A stretch of DNA of 64,000 nucleotides from assembly GCA_018712785.1 (NCBI GenBank), contig DVGK01000061.1:1-64000 (forward strand). Direction: 5' to 3'. Position numbers and translations under genes: made by a program. The stretch is from Candidatus Choladousia intestinavium (lineage in GTDB: Bacteria > Bacillota > Clostridia > Lachnospirales > Lachnospiraceae). This document shows positions 44,863-52,729 of the stretch, one piece after another. Numbering within the stretch: the stretch's first letter is position 1; every line of letters begins with the position of its first letter. The notes under the pieces were generated by a model, which saw nothing but the letters and a program-made list of their open reading frames with translations, searched no databases and was not told where the DNA came from.

Positions 44863-45271
44863 ATCTCATAAAAAAAAGATACAGACTTCCCGCCGTCTTC
44901 CCTGCCGCCAGAGAAAGAACCAGAAGCACAGTTCCTTTCGTGATTCCAAGTCTCCGGCTGAATACCGGAAATACGTTGGCCAGTTCGGCCAGAGCCAGAA
45001 TCCATCCGCCCACAAAGGTTCCCATAAACAGTCCGCAGATCCCCAGGCCCGCCGCCCCTAAAGGCAGCTTTAGCTTTGGAAACAGTGTCATGCCGGTGCC
45101 CCAGAGGGCTCCCAGAAGGATAGCCTTTTCATACAGAGAAATTCTGTCGGCGGTCCGTGAGATGCCCGCGAATCTGACAATAATTTCCAGTCCGGTCATC
45201 AAAGCCACCACTCCTCCGGAAATCAGCACTCCGGAAGAGAGGCCGATTACAGCAAGCAGTACATTTCCCAC
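44849..45271 (-). CDS. spoVAB: Stage V sporulation protein AB
   Basis: 140 residues with four hydrophobic helices and the family pattern GLSSGVLISGGVVAL, AILLGALWGTG, GLFMGTFVGGWILALAELANVFPVFSRR in pieces. In Bacillus it belongs to the spoVA operon for dipicolinic acid uptake into the forespore. It follows spoVAA by two bases. The rest of the spoVA operon (AC, AD, AE) is not in this window; transcription ends right after this gene. Confidence 0.9.
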   Translation of the reverse strand: MGNVLLAVIGLSSGVLISGGVVALMTGLEIIVRFAGISRTADRISLYEKAILLGALWGTGMTLFPKLKLPLGAAGLGICGLFMGTFVGGWILALAELANVFPVFSRRLGITKGTVLLVLSLAAGKTAGSLYLFFMRWGKG

Positions 45272-45273
45272 GT

Positions 45274-45906
45274 TCAGCCCTCCTGTCCTTTTCCTTTCAT
45301 TTCTCTTCCCTCCGCCTCAATCAGGGTTGTATCCACTTCATCCTCATACGTCCTCATCTCCACTTCCAGAGGCGACGGGTCTGTGGTCCGCTTCTTTCTG
45401 GAGAAATGGTTAAAATATACTAAAATTCCGATCCCGACTCCCAGCGAGTACGTAACTTCCAATACTGTAAAGCCATCTGACGCTTCTCCCGTAAACTGCC
45501 TGTAAAGCTGGCCAAAAAGATTTGTAATGCCGATATCATTATTAAAAGCCATAATGGAAAAAGCAGCTCCGAAAAAAGACAGGAAGCTGACCAGCACGGT
45601 TTTGCACCAGCTCCATGCTTCTGAAGTCTTTTTTGTCTTTTCCATAGTCAGAATAAAGTCGGACTCTCCCAGATTGCACACTTCCAGACCCGGCAGCTCC
45701 TGCTGGACTGTCTCTATGACGTCCGTTACAGAAAAAACGTATCTTCCGGGGCCCCGGATTTCACTGGTGGGAAGCTTAATGGTTTTCGCCCGGTTTTCCA
45801 CGGTCTTCTCCCGGCAGAGAACCGTGGCCACATCCTTCAGGCTTACCGGAGTGCTGTGGATGCGGATATTTCTGTCTATCTTCAGGTACAGCGTCTCATC
45901 TTTCAT
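45274..45906 (-). CDS. spoVAA: Stage V sporulation protein AA
   Basis: 210 residues. A soluble N-terminal domain (ETLYLKIDRNIRIHS, VSLKDVATVLC, ADVIETVQQELPG-like) is followed by two membrane helices (VLVSFLSFFGAAFSIMAFNNDIG and VTYSLGVGIGILVYFN). The start is the ATG at 45906 preceded by AGGAGG; the longer frame reaching 46005 is another gene's shadow. It pairs with spoVAB. Confidence 0.9.
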   Translation of the reverse strand: MKDETLYLKIDRNIRIHSTPVSLKDVATVLCREKTVENRAKTIKLPTSEIRGPGRYVFSVTDVIETVQQELPGLEVCNLGESDFILTMEKTKKTSEAWSWCKTVLVSFLSFFGAAFSIMAFNNDIGITNLFGQLYRQFTGEASDGFTVLEVTYSLGVGIGILVYFNHFSRKKRTTDPSPLEVEMRTYEDEVDTTLIEAEGREMKGKGQEG

Positions 45907-46054
45907 TCCATCCTGCCTCCTCATACCGCACCAGTACAGCGTCGTCCGCCGGCCGGGCAGGTTCTCTGACGAAATACCAGGCCGCTCCGGCCAGGAGAAC
46001 CGCAAGGAGCAAAAGGAGAATGCATTTCGCCATTCTATTCCGGTTCAGAATCAT
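45896..46054 (-). CDS. Small membrane protein overlapping spoVAA
   Basis: 52 codons from the ATG at 46054 to a TGA inside the first codons of spoVAA. The product has a basic start (MILNRNRMAK), one strong helix (CILLLLLAVLLAGAAWYFV) and an acidic tail (EPARPADDAVLVRYEEAGW). The stop/start overlap of 11 bases suggests translational coupling with spoVAA. The ribosome site (AAAGGGTG) is moderate. Upstream, GAATT followed 14 bases later by GGATAAACA is a poor sigma-F/G-like match. No family recognised. Confidence 0.5.
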   Translation of the reverse strand: MILNRNRMAKCILLLLLAVLLAGAAWYFVREPARPADDAVLVRYEEAGWNER

Positions 46055-46170
46055 CACACCCTTTCTGCTTCTTAGTGTGACCCTTTTTCTCCCTGTTTAT
46101 CCCTCAGAATCCGGAAAATTCAGAATTTGAAAAAGACTGCCGCAGTGTTCCTGCCGCACGCGCATCAAAA

Positions 46171-46198
46171 GGCCTGTACCGCCGCTGCAGTACAGGCC
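46171..46198 (-). terminator. Terminator downstream of ldh
   Basis: Nine-base stem GGCCTGTAC/GTACAGGCC with a ten-base loop, followed by TTTTGA on the minus strand. Confidence 0.75.
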
Positions 46199-46270
46199 CT
46201 TCAAAATTACAGACATATTGTATTCCGTTTTTCATCTGCAGGATATCTGAATATCCCGGTAAAATTTCAG

Positions 46271-46327
46271 TGCTGCGGATTACCTCTGAATATCCGCAAT
46301 TAGATTTCGATGCTGCGGATTACCTCT
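46271..46327. repeat. Duplicated 3' end of ldh
   Basis: TGCTGCGGATTACCTCT occurs at 46311-46327, in the last codons of ldh, and again at 46271-46287 just past its stop. The match extends with one swapped pair of bases. It looks like a short tandem duplication of the end of the gene. Confidence 0.6.
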
Positions 46328-47250
46328 TTCAAAGAGTCCGCGCTTGCTTTCAGTTTCGCGATCTCCTCATCCGTCAGCTTCACATCCAGCTTGCCCTGCA
46401 CACCGTTGGGGCCTACCAGAGTAAGAACGCTCACACATACGTCATCAATGCCATACTCGCCGTGCAGCATGGAAGAAACCGTCATAACGGAATCAGAAGA
46501 AGCCATCAGTGTAGCACAAAGCTGGCATACGGAGGCAGATACCGCATAGAAGGTAGCGCCCTTTCTGGAAATAATCTGTCCGCCTGATTTGTGTACATAT
46601 TCGGTCATAGCCTCCTTGTCAAGGGGCGCGAATTCCTTTCCGTGCTTTTTCATCAGCTCAGGATAGTCATCTAAAGACGCGCCTGAAACGTCCGCGCAGG
46701 ACCAGGGAATAAAGGAAGTATCGCCATGCTCTCCAAACACATACGCGTGAATGTTCTTCTGAGCAATATCATAATGCTCGGACAGTCCGTAGCGGAGACG
46801 TGCCGTATCCAGGATTGTACCGGAACCAACGATCCGATTCTCCGGAATACCAGAGGTCTTGATAAATACATATGTCATAATATCTACAGGATTTGCAACG
46901 ATTACATACAGAGCCTCGGGAGCAACCGCTGTAATCTGAGGCGTAATGCTCTTCAGAATGTTTACGTTGGTCTGCGTCAGTTCAATTCTGGTCTGACCCG
47001 GCTTACGAGCGATACCGGAGGTAATGATTACAATGTCAGAACCCTTCGCGTCCTCATAATCGCCTGCGATGATAGAAATAGGAGTTCTGAAAAATGTACC
47101 CTGGGCGATATCCATAACCTCGCCTAATACTTTTTCTTTGTTAATATCGATCAAAACGATCTCTGATACGGAGTTGTCTTCCATTGCCAGTGTATACGCA
47201 ATTGTAGAACCAACACTTCCAGCTCCGATAATAGTAATTTTTCTGCCCAT
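46300..47250 (-). CDS. ldh: L-lactate dehydrogenase
   Basis: 316 residues: NAD-binding ITIIGAGSVGSTIAYTLA, VIITSGIARKPGQTR, active-site loop VFGEHGDTSFIPWS with the catalytic His, and the substrate Arg region. It reduces pyruvate to lactate with NADH. AAGGAGG precedes the ATG at 47250. It has its own promoter overlain by a Rex-like operator, and its own terminator. It sits between the spoIIA and spoVA genes, which are contiguous in Bacillus. Confidence 0.95.
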   Translation of the reverse strand: MGRKITIIGAGSVGSTIAYTLAMEDNSVSEIVLIDINKEKVLGEVMDIAQGTFFRTPISIIAGDYEDAKGSDIVIITSGIARKPGQTRIELTQTNVNILKSITPQITAVAPEALYVIVANPVDIMTYVFIKTSGIPENRIVGSGTILDTARLRYGLSEHYDIAQKNIHAYVFGEHGDTSFIPWSCADVSGASLDDYPELMKKHGKEFAPLDKEAMTEYVHKSGGQIISRKGATFYAVSASVCQLCATLMASSDSVMTVSSMLHGEYGIDDVCVSVLTLVGPNGVQGKLDVKLTDEEIAKLKASADSLKEVIRSIEI

Positions 47251-47293
47251 GTCTCTAGTCCTCCTTGACTTTAGTAAACTAACATTTTTCACT

Positions 47294-47311
47294 TTGTGAT
47301 TAATTTAACAA
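47294..47311 (-). promoter_or_regulatory. Rex-type operator at the ldh promoter
   Basis: Minus strand: TTGTTA, six bases, TCACAA. The Rex consensus is TTGTGA, six bases, TCACAA, so one base differs. It covers the -10, the right place for repression that is lifted when NADH rises. Confidence 0.6.
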
Positions 47312-47331
47312 CTTTTTCAGCAAATTGTCAA
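47303..47331 (-). promoter_or_regulatory. ldh promoter
   Basis: Minus strand: perfect TTGACA (47326-47331), 17 bases, TTAAAT (47303-47308). Confidence 0.6.
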
Positions 47332-47417
47332 CCCCTATTCAGCATTTTTCTTAAGTTTTACATATCGTTTTCAGATTCAGGCTGTAAATATTGTCGGAAC
47401 TTCTGCTGTTTCCTTCC

Positions 47418-48146
47418 TCACTCTCCTGCATGCCGCAGTTTTCTGAGAATCCTTTTCTCCGCCCTGGAAACCTGAACCTGGGTCATGCCCAGGCGCTTCG
47501 CCACCTGAATCTGGGTCTGATCCTGGAAATACCTGAGGCGGATAATCTCCTGCTCCCGCTCGTCCAGAAGATTTAAAAGCTGGTTCAAAAGCATTCTGTT
47601 CAGGAGCTCCTCATTTCTGTCCTTCTTGTCCGGCAGACGGTCGGCCAGCAGAACCGGCGTCCCGTCCCCGCTGTAGATGGTCTGGCTCAGGGACTCTACC
47701 TCCGATACAGCTTCCATAGCCAGCACCAGCTCCTCCGGACAGAGTCCGGCTCTGCTGGCAATCTCTTCCACTGTAGCTTCCGAGCCTTTTTCCTTCTCAA
47801 TGGCTTCCCTGGCTCTGCTCGCCTTGGCCGCTGCCTCCTTATGCAGGCGGCTGACCTTAATCATTCCGTCATCCCGGAGAAACCGTCTGATTTCGCCGGT
47901 AATCATAGGAACCGCGTAAGTGGAAAAGCATACGCCAAAGGATGTATCAAAATGGTCAATGGCCTTCAGAAGCCCGATGCATCCAAGCTGTATCAGATCT
48001 TCCTTTTCGCAGCCCCTTCCCCGGAACCGGCGCACCACCGCGAATACAAGGCCCATGTTTTCTTCTACCAACTGTTCTCTGGCTTTTTTATCCCCTTCGT
48101 GTACCTGTTTAATTAACGCAAGGGTATGCTCCATCCGCCAGACCAC
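47418..48146 (-). CDS. sigF: RNA polymerase sporulation sigma factor F
   Basis: 242 residues with sigma regions 2 (DLIQLGCIGLLKAIDHFD, FSTYAVPMITGEIRRFLRDDG), 3 and 4 (EIIRLRYFQDQTQIQVAKRLGMTQVQVSR in pieces). Sigma-F starts forespore transcription. The GTG at 48146 overlaps the spoIIAB stop (TAGTG); the ATG four codons later is an alternative. It is third in the spoIIAA-spoIIAB-sigF operon. Confidence 0.95.
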   Translation of the reverse strand: MVWRMEHTLALIKQVHEGDKKAREQLVEENMGLVFAVVRRFRGRGCEKEDLIQLGCIGLLKAIDHFDTSFGVCFSTYAVPMITGEIRRFLRDDGMIKVSRLHKEAAAKASRAREAIEKEKGSEATVEEIASRAGLCPEELVLAMEAVSEVESLSQTIYSGDGTPVLLADRLPDKKDRNEELLNRMLLNQLLNLLDEREQEIIRLRYFQDQTQIQVAKRLGMTQVQVSRAEKRILRKLRHAGE

Positions 48147-48586
48147 TACCTTTCAAATTTATTTTCCCGTCCGATCTGCCTGGTCATCGTTACGCAGGTG
48201 CCCTTCCCGACTTCCGAATCCACCTTCAGGGTATCCATAAACGCTTCCATAAACGCGAATCCCATACCGGCCCGGTCGCATTCTTCTTTCGTAGTAAACA
48301 TGGGTTCCATAGCTTTTGGGATATCTTCGATTCCCTTTCCCGTATCCAGGACCTTTACTTCCAGGGTCTGCCCCGTAATTCTGCATTCAACCACCACTTT
48401 TTTTACTGCTCCCTCATACCCATGGATGATGGCGTTTGTCACGGCCTCAGACACAGCCGTTTTTACGTCCGCCACCTCTTCCAGAGTGGGATTGAGCTGT
48501 GTCATAAAGGCTGCCACAGCCACCCGGACAAACCCTTCATTGCAGGAGCGGCTGTCAAACTCCAGTCTCATCTCATTTTGCTGCAT
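48146..48586 (-). CDS. spoIIAB: Anti-sigma-F factor SpoIIAB
   Basis: 146 residues, GHKL kinase fold: the N box SEAVTNAIIHGYEG and the nucleotide lid GKGIEDIPKAMEPMFTT, DRAGMGFAFMEAF. It binds sigma-F and phosphorylates SpoIIAA. It lies 13 bases after spoIIAA. Confidence 0.95.
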   Translation of the reverse strand: MQQNEMRLEFDSRSCNEGFVRVAVAAFMTQLNPTLEEVADVKTAVSEAVTNAIIHGYEGAVKKVVVECRITGQTLEVKVLDTGKGIEDIPKAMEPMFTTKEECDRAGMGFAFMEAFMDTLKVDSEVGKGTCVTMTRQIGRENKFER

Positions 48587-48599
48587 GTATCTCTCCCCC

Positions 48600-48935
48600 T
48601 TATAATAAATTTAAGCGCTGCGGCATACCTTCATAAATGTCGATCACTTTATATACCCCCGATAGGGTCAGTATTCTGCGCATTCTTTCATTGACTCGGA
48701 CAGCGATAACCGTTCCACCCATAAAGCGCATGGTTTTATATCTCCCCATAATCATCCCGACTCCGGAGCTGTCCATAAAATCCGTCTGTTCAAAATCAAA
48801 CACCATACGCCGGATGTTTTTTCTTCGCAGAATCCGGTCTGCCTCATACTGTATTCCCTCTGCATTATGATGATCGATCTCCGCCGGAAGGTGAATGGTA
48901 AGGGTGGTCCCGGCAATCTCAAATGGCTGTCTCAT
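48600..48935 (-). CDS. spoIIAA: Anti-sigma-F factor antagonist SpoIIAA
   Basis: 111 residues, STAS domain. The phosphorylated serine is Ser57 in DFMDSSGVGMIMGRYK. Unphosphorylated SpoIIAA frees sigma-F from SpoIIAB; SpoIIE, encoded at 33315-34796, is its phosphatase. AAGGGGG precedes the ATG. I looked for a sigma-H promoter in the 180 bases upstream and found no convincing match. Confidence 0.95.
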   Translation of the reverse strand: MRQPFEIAGTTLTIHLPAEIDHHNAEGIQYEADRILRRKNIRRMVFDFEQTDFMDSSGVGMIMGRYKTMRFMGGTVIAVRVNERMRRILTLSGVYKVIDIYEGMPQRLNLL

Positions 48936-49041
48936 AATTCTGTTCCCCCTTAGATTAAAAATTTGTCATCGTTCTCTCCCGAAAATCTTTTTATACCGAA
49001 CAACAGAAAGCACGCTCTGCAGACGTTTTATTGTCATGTAT

Positions 49042-49079
49042 AAAAAAACAGAGAGCGCACGGTTTCTTTTGCCGCGCAC
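49042..49079 (-). terminator. Probable terminator of the zinc-ribbon/TPR gene
   Basis: Minus strand: GTGCGCGG pairs with CC..GCGC (bulged), followed a few bases later by seven T. Confidence 0.4.
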
Positions 49080-49116
49080 CCCCTGCTCCGGGGTTTTTCA
49101 CCTGTATCTCCCGCTT

Positions 49117-50706
49117 CTAATAGATTGTAATGGCGTTTCCGTCACCTGTATTCGCAGTTTCCGCGCCGGACGTATCGGTGCCGGAAGCGTTCGTCTCGCT
49201 CTGTCCTGTGCTCTGGCCGCCGGTTCCCTCCGCGTTCTGTCCCGTAGCGGCATCGCCCAGTCCGCTGATGTCCGCCGCACCTGTAACATCCTGCTGGGTC
49301 CCTGAGGTATCTCCTACAATGTAAGACTGTACCTCTGCCGCCCGATCCGGGTAGTATGTAATAAACTGATTAAAAATTGTGTCAGACTGATCGTAATTCC
49401 CCAGATTATAATACGCGAACCCCAGATAAAACAGCGCCTGAGCGTAATTGGAATTCTCTCGGTTCGGGTCCGCGTCCACCGCCTGCTGAAGCTGAGTTGC
49501 CGCTGTGGAGTAATCTCCGTTGGCATATGCCTGGGTTCCTGCCGTATAGTACTCATTGAAAAGACTGCTCTGCACCGCCCCGCTTAAGCTGTCATAAAGG
49601 GTCTTCGCGTTCCCCTCAAAGTCATCAGCGTTCAGAGAGGTAATCATACTGGCCGCTGTAGACTGATCTCCGCTGATGTACAGATTCGCGATAGCCAGCA
49701 GGTCATCGTAGCTCTGCACCTGGCTGCTGGCATCCTCCTGCTCCTGCTGGGCCGACTCCACCTGCTGCAGATATCCGTCGATCTCTTCCTCCAGCTCCTG
49801 TACTCTGGCTGACTCCGAAGCAAGCTTCGTATTGGCGTCTGTCACCTGCTGGTTGGCCTGGTCGTTTACTGCCTGTCGGTTGGCCGGCACTACCAGAAAC
49901 CATACAATGGCGCCGCCCAGAAGAAGCCCCAGAATAATATTAATAAAAGTGGCTATGGTGGAGCTGTCCCGGAAAGTAGTGGGCTGAATAATCATCTCCG
50001 TTCCGCTCATATACCGCAGAGTTCCGGAAATTCCTCTTTCTTCCTGCTCCCGCTCGTACTTTTTATGGCGCCGGCTCAGATTCGTACTCTTCCCCGTAAC
50101 CTCCTCGATTTCCTGCAGATACCGCAGGGTGGTGGTATTCGTGGTGTCGATCTGCGCCGTTTTTTTCAAAAGACGTCTGGCCCGCTCATACTCCTGCCGT
50201 TTCATGTAGAGAAGCGCCAGAAGCTGATACGCCTTCACCAGCTTGGGATTCTGGCTGATTACTTTCTTCAACTGGATAATGGCCATATCCTCGTTATCTT
50301 CTCTGCAGTACATGACAGACTGATTGTACTTGCGGATGGTCTGGTTCATTACATCCAGCCTGTTTTTGTTGGACTGAAGCATGTCGATATAGTGATCTGC
50401 CAGGTTGTCTTCTGATTTCATATTTTTGCTGACTACCCACTCACAAAGAGCGCTGACCGCCTCTCCGATTTCAAAATAGCACAGCCCCAGCAGATTTCTG
50501 GCGTCAATATTTTCTTTGTTGAACTTCAGACTCCTCTTCAGACAGGCAATGGCCCCGTCCATATCCCGAATCTTCGCTTTCTCCAGGCCCTGATTGTACA
50601 GCAGATTGGAAATCCGCATAATGCGCTTCTGGATCGTTATATCCGCGCCGCATCCGGGACAGTAATCAATGGCAGCAAGAGGGGTATTGCAGTAAACACA
50701 TCTCAT
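49117..50706 (-). CDS. Zinc-ribbon, TPR and coiled-coil membrane protein
   Basis: 529 residues. Cys3, Cys6, Cys16 and Cys19 form an N-terminal zinc ribbon; residues about 30-205 are tetratricopeptide-like helices; one membrane helix spans about 250-273; a Gln/Glu coiled coil covers 285-330; a second set of TPRs (ANGDYSTAATQLQQAVDADP, LGNYDQSDTIFNQFITYYP) fills 385-462; a Gly/Thr/Ser-rich tail ends the protein. So TPRs lie on both sides of the membrane. It is probably a scaffold; no enzymatic motif is seen. It follows folC and a 48-codon gene. Confidence 0.78.
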   Translation of the reverse strand: MRCVYCNTPLAAIDYCPGCGADITIQKRIMRISNLLYNQGLEKAKIRDMDGAIACLKRSLKFNKENIDARNLLGLCYFEIGEAVSALCEWVVSKNMKSEDNLADHYIDMLQSNKNRLDVMNQTIRKYNQSVMYCREDNEDMAIIQLKKVISQNPKLVKAYQLLALLYMKRQEYERARRLLKKTAQIDTTNTTTLRYLQEIEEVTGKSTNLSRRHKKYEREQEERGISGTLRYMSGTEMIIQPTTFRDSSTIATFINIILGLLLGGAIVWFLVVPANRQAVNDQANQQVTDANTKLASESARVQELEEEIDGYLQQVESAQQEQEDASSQVQSYDDLLAIANLYISGDQSTAASMITSLNADDFEGNAKTLYDSLSGAVQSSLFNEYYTAGTQAYANGDYSTAATQLQQAVDADPNRENSNYAQALFYLGFAYYNLGNYDQSDTIFNQFITYYPDRAAEVQSYIVGDTSGTQQDVTGAADISGLGDAATGQNAEGTGGQSTGQSETNASGTDTSGAETANTGDGNAITIY

Positions 50707-50714
50707 CCTATCCC

Positions 50715-50861
50715 CTACTTTCTGTTCTTCCGTTCTTCTTTCAGCATTTCCTTCAGTATATCTGTTACGTCTGTAAGATCCCGGCTGTAAATGGCATCCT
50801 CCGCCTCATTTACATCCATACTGGGATGGTATTTCTTTAATTCCTCTTCATAATTAATCAT
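50715..50861 (-). CDS. Small conserved-looking protein of unknown function
   Basis: 48 residues (MINYEEELKKYHPSMDVNEA...), acidic and probably helical, with no Cys and no membrane segment. The ATG at 50861 has GGAGGAG before it. It lies between folC and the TPR gene with short gaps, so it shares their transcript. A longer frame reaching 50936 has no ribosome site. Confidence 0.6.
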   Translation of the reverse strand: MINYEEELKKYHPSMDVNEAEDAIYSRDLTDVTDILKEMLKEERKNRK

Positions 50862-50962
50862 CTGTACCTCTCCTCCTGCCCTTTTTCTCCTAAGGGCTGC
50901 TGCAGTCAGCCGCGCGTCCAATACCTCTGCCGCCATGCCGCAGCCGGCCGGACTGCCGCGGA

Positions 50963-52285
50963 TTACTCTCCCCGGCGCATCTTAAGAAGCACGGATTTAA
51001 TCTCTCCCACCAGATACAGAGAGCCTGCACAGAACAGCATACTCTCCCCCCGCTGCTTAAGCGCCTTCTTAAATGCTTTTTCTACATCCGTCTCCACGTA
51101 TACCGGAGCCTTAGTATGCCTGGAAAATTCCCTGCCAAGTTTGGCGGCCGGTACCTGTCGGTAGCCTCCCACCTCCGTAACGACTACAAAGGAGAGATCC
51201 ACCGCCTGGCAGACAGTCTCGATCATTTTCTCATGTTCTTTGTCCGATACAGCGGAAAATAAAAGGGAAACCGGCATACGTTCCCGGACGCTTTTCACTG
51301 TATGGATCAGTTCCCGGATCCCATCCTCATTGTGGGCTCCGTCCAGGACAACCCCCGGCAGCACCGTCTCCATCCGTCCGGCCCAACGGGTATTCAGGAT
51401 TCCCGCAGCTGCGGTCTCATCCGAGATCTCCTTTTCCGGATCCAGAGCCCGCAGAGCGGTCAGGGCCAGCGTACTGTTTACCACCTGGTACTCTGCCAGA
51501 TAAGGTACGGTTACCCGCATACGCTCATAATACCTGTTATTAAGAATAAAATCAATGCTTTTATCCGTTTTTGAACAGATTCGCCACATGGATGCGTCGC
51601 AGGCATGCTGAGGGGCATGCTTCTTTTGGGCCTCCTGCCGGATGACTGCGGCTGTCGCCTCATTTCTGGCATCATAGACCACTGGGACTCCCTCTTTAAT
51701 AATTCCCGCCTTCTCCCAGGCAATCTTCTCCAGTGTGTTGCCCAGATATTCCATATGATCCATCCCGATGGTGGTAATCACAGTGACGGCCGGATGTTCC
51801 ACCAGATTTGTGGCATCCAGCCTTCCTCCAAGTCCCGTCTCAAGCACCAGGTATTCCACCCTGGCTTCTCTGAAAAGAAGCAGACCTACTGCAAAAAGAA
51901 GCTCAAAATAGGCCGGATGGTAAAACCCGTCCTTCTCCATCTCGTCCACCGCGCGTTTAACCCTGGCAAAAGCACCGGCAAAGGCCTCTCTTCCCACCTG
52001 TTCTCCCTGAATCACAATCCGTTCCGTAATCTCGACCAGATGGGGTGACGTAAACAGCCCTGTCTTTTTTCCGGCCCGCGTCAGAATTGATGCCAGAAAG
52101 GCGCAGACAGAGCCTTTTCCGTTGGTTCCCGCCACATGGATGACTTTCATTTCTCTCTGGGGATAACCCAGCCGCTTTAAAAGCTCCCAGGTATTCTCCG
52201 GTTTATTTTTCTTGGCAAACTTTGGAATTGACTCTATATACTCTACAGCTTGCTCATAAGTAAATTTATCTGTCTGTGTCTCCAT
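50963..52285 (-). CDS. folC: Folylpolyglutamate synthase/dihydrofolate synthase
   Basis: 440 residues of the Mur-ligase-like FolC family: P-loop HVAGTNGKGSVCAF, FTSPHLVEITERI, GLGGRLDATN and DGAHNEDGI. It adds glutamates to folates (and possibly makes dihydrofolate). A promoter is visible at 52486-52513, leaving a structured leader of nearly 200 bases. Confidence 0.94.
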   Translation of the reverse strand: METQTDKFTYEQAVEYIESIPKFAKKNKPENTWELLKRLGYPQREMKVIHVAGTNGKGSVCAFLASILTRAGKKTGLFTSPHLVEITERIVIQGEQVGREAFAGAFARVKRAVDEMEKDGFYHPAYFELLFAVGLLLFREARVEYLVLETGLGGRLDATNLVEHPAVTVITTIGMDHMEYLGNTLEKIAWEKAGIIKEGVPVVYDARNEATAAVIRQEAQKKHAPQHACDASMWRICSKTDKSIDFILNNRYYERMRVTVPYLAEYQVVNSTLALTALRALDPEKEISDETAAAGILNTRWAGRMETVLPGVVLDGAHNEDGIRELIHTVKSVRERMPVSLLFSAVSDKEHEKMIETVCQAVDLSFVVVTEVGGYRQVPAAKLGREFSRHTKAPVYVETDVEKAFKKALKQRGESMLFCAGSLYLVGEIKSVLLKMRRGE

Positions 52286-52323
52286 ATTTCCTCCCTGCGA
52301 ATACCGCCTGTCCTGGTTAAATT

Positions 52324-52432
52324 CCCCGCGGCAATCAGCGGGGTATAAGCGCCAGAGTTTTCCTATCCCGCAGCCGGAAAAGGCAGCCCGGACTGCGGCC
52401 GTCCAGCTCCCTGCCGGCTGGAATAAGCCGGC
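52324..52432 (-). other. Structured folC leader with three GC-rich hairpins
   Basis: Three strong helices: CCCCGC/GCGGGG (52324-52343), CCGCAG.CCGG/CCGG.CTGCGG (52368-52398) and GCCGGC/GCCGGC (52413-52432). No long T run follows any of them on the minus strand, and the pattern does not fit the THF riboswitch. Function unknown. Confidence 0.4.
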
Positions 52433-52485
52433 GCGGCATTCTGCTGTACAATAACAAATAGCATTTTTAGACTCCCAGCTGATAT

Positions 52486-52513
52486 ACTATACCACAGAGC
52501 CTTCACCTTTCAA
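52486..52513 (-). promoter_or_regulatory. folC promoter
   Basis: Minus strand: TTGAAA (52508-52513), 16 bases, TATAGT (52486-52491). Confidence 0.5.
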
Positions 52514-52653
52514 GCAGTTTTTTTCGCAAAATCCGCCCCTTTTCTTTTTCCGGACGTCTGACGTCCTTCTGCCTGGAGCTTTTTGCCGTTGGCTTCCCGG
52601 AATTTCCAATCCCTTATGAAATCCTTAATATTGCGTATCATTGTTTGTTTTTA

Positions 52654-52682
52654 TGGACAGTTTCGGAGAGCTATGATATAAT
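52654..52682 (+). promoter_or_regulatory. Promoter of the exported protein gene at 52730
   Basis: TGGACA (52654-52659), 17 bases, perfect TATAAT (52677-52682) with an extended TGA before it. It points away from the folC promoter; between 52514 and 52653 nothing else was seen. Confidence 0.72.
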
Positions 52683-52729
52683 TACAGTGATTTTAAATCA
52701 TTTTACCTACAGAAAGGAATTGGGGAATT

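Noticed and set aside
48936-49116. Sigma-H promoter before spoIIAA
   Set aside because: Expected from Bacillus, but no AGGA...GAAT pair at the proper spacing could be found.
52286-52480. THF riboswitch before folC
   Set aside because: The hairpins do not show the conserved THF aptamer core, so only an unnamed structured leader is reported.
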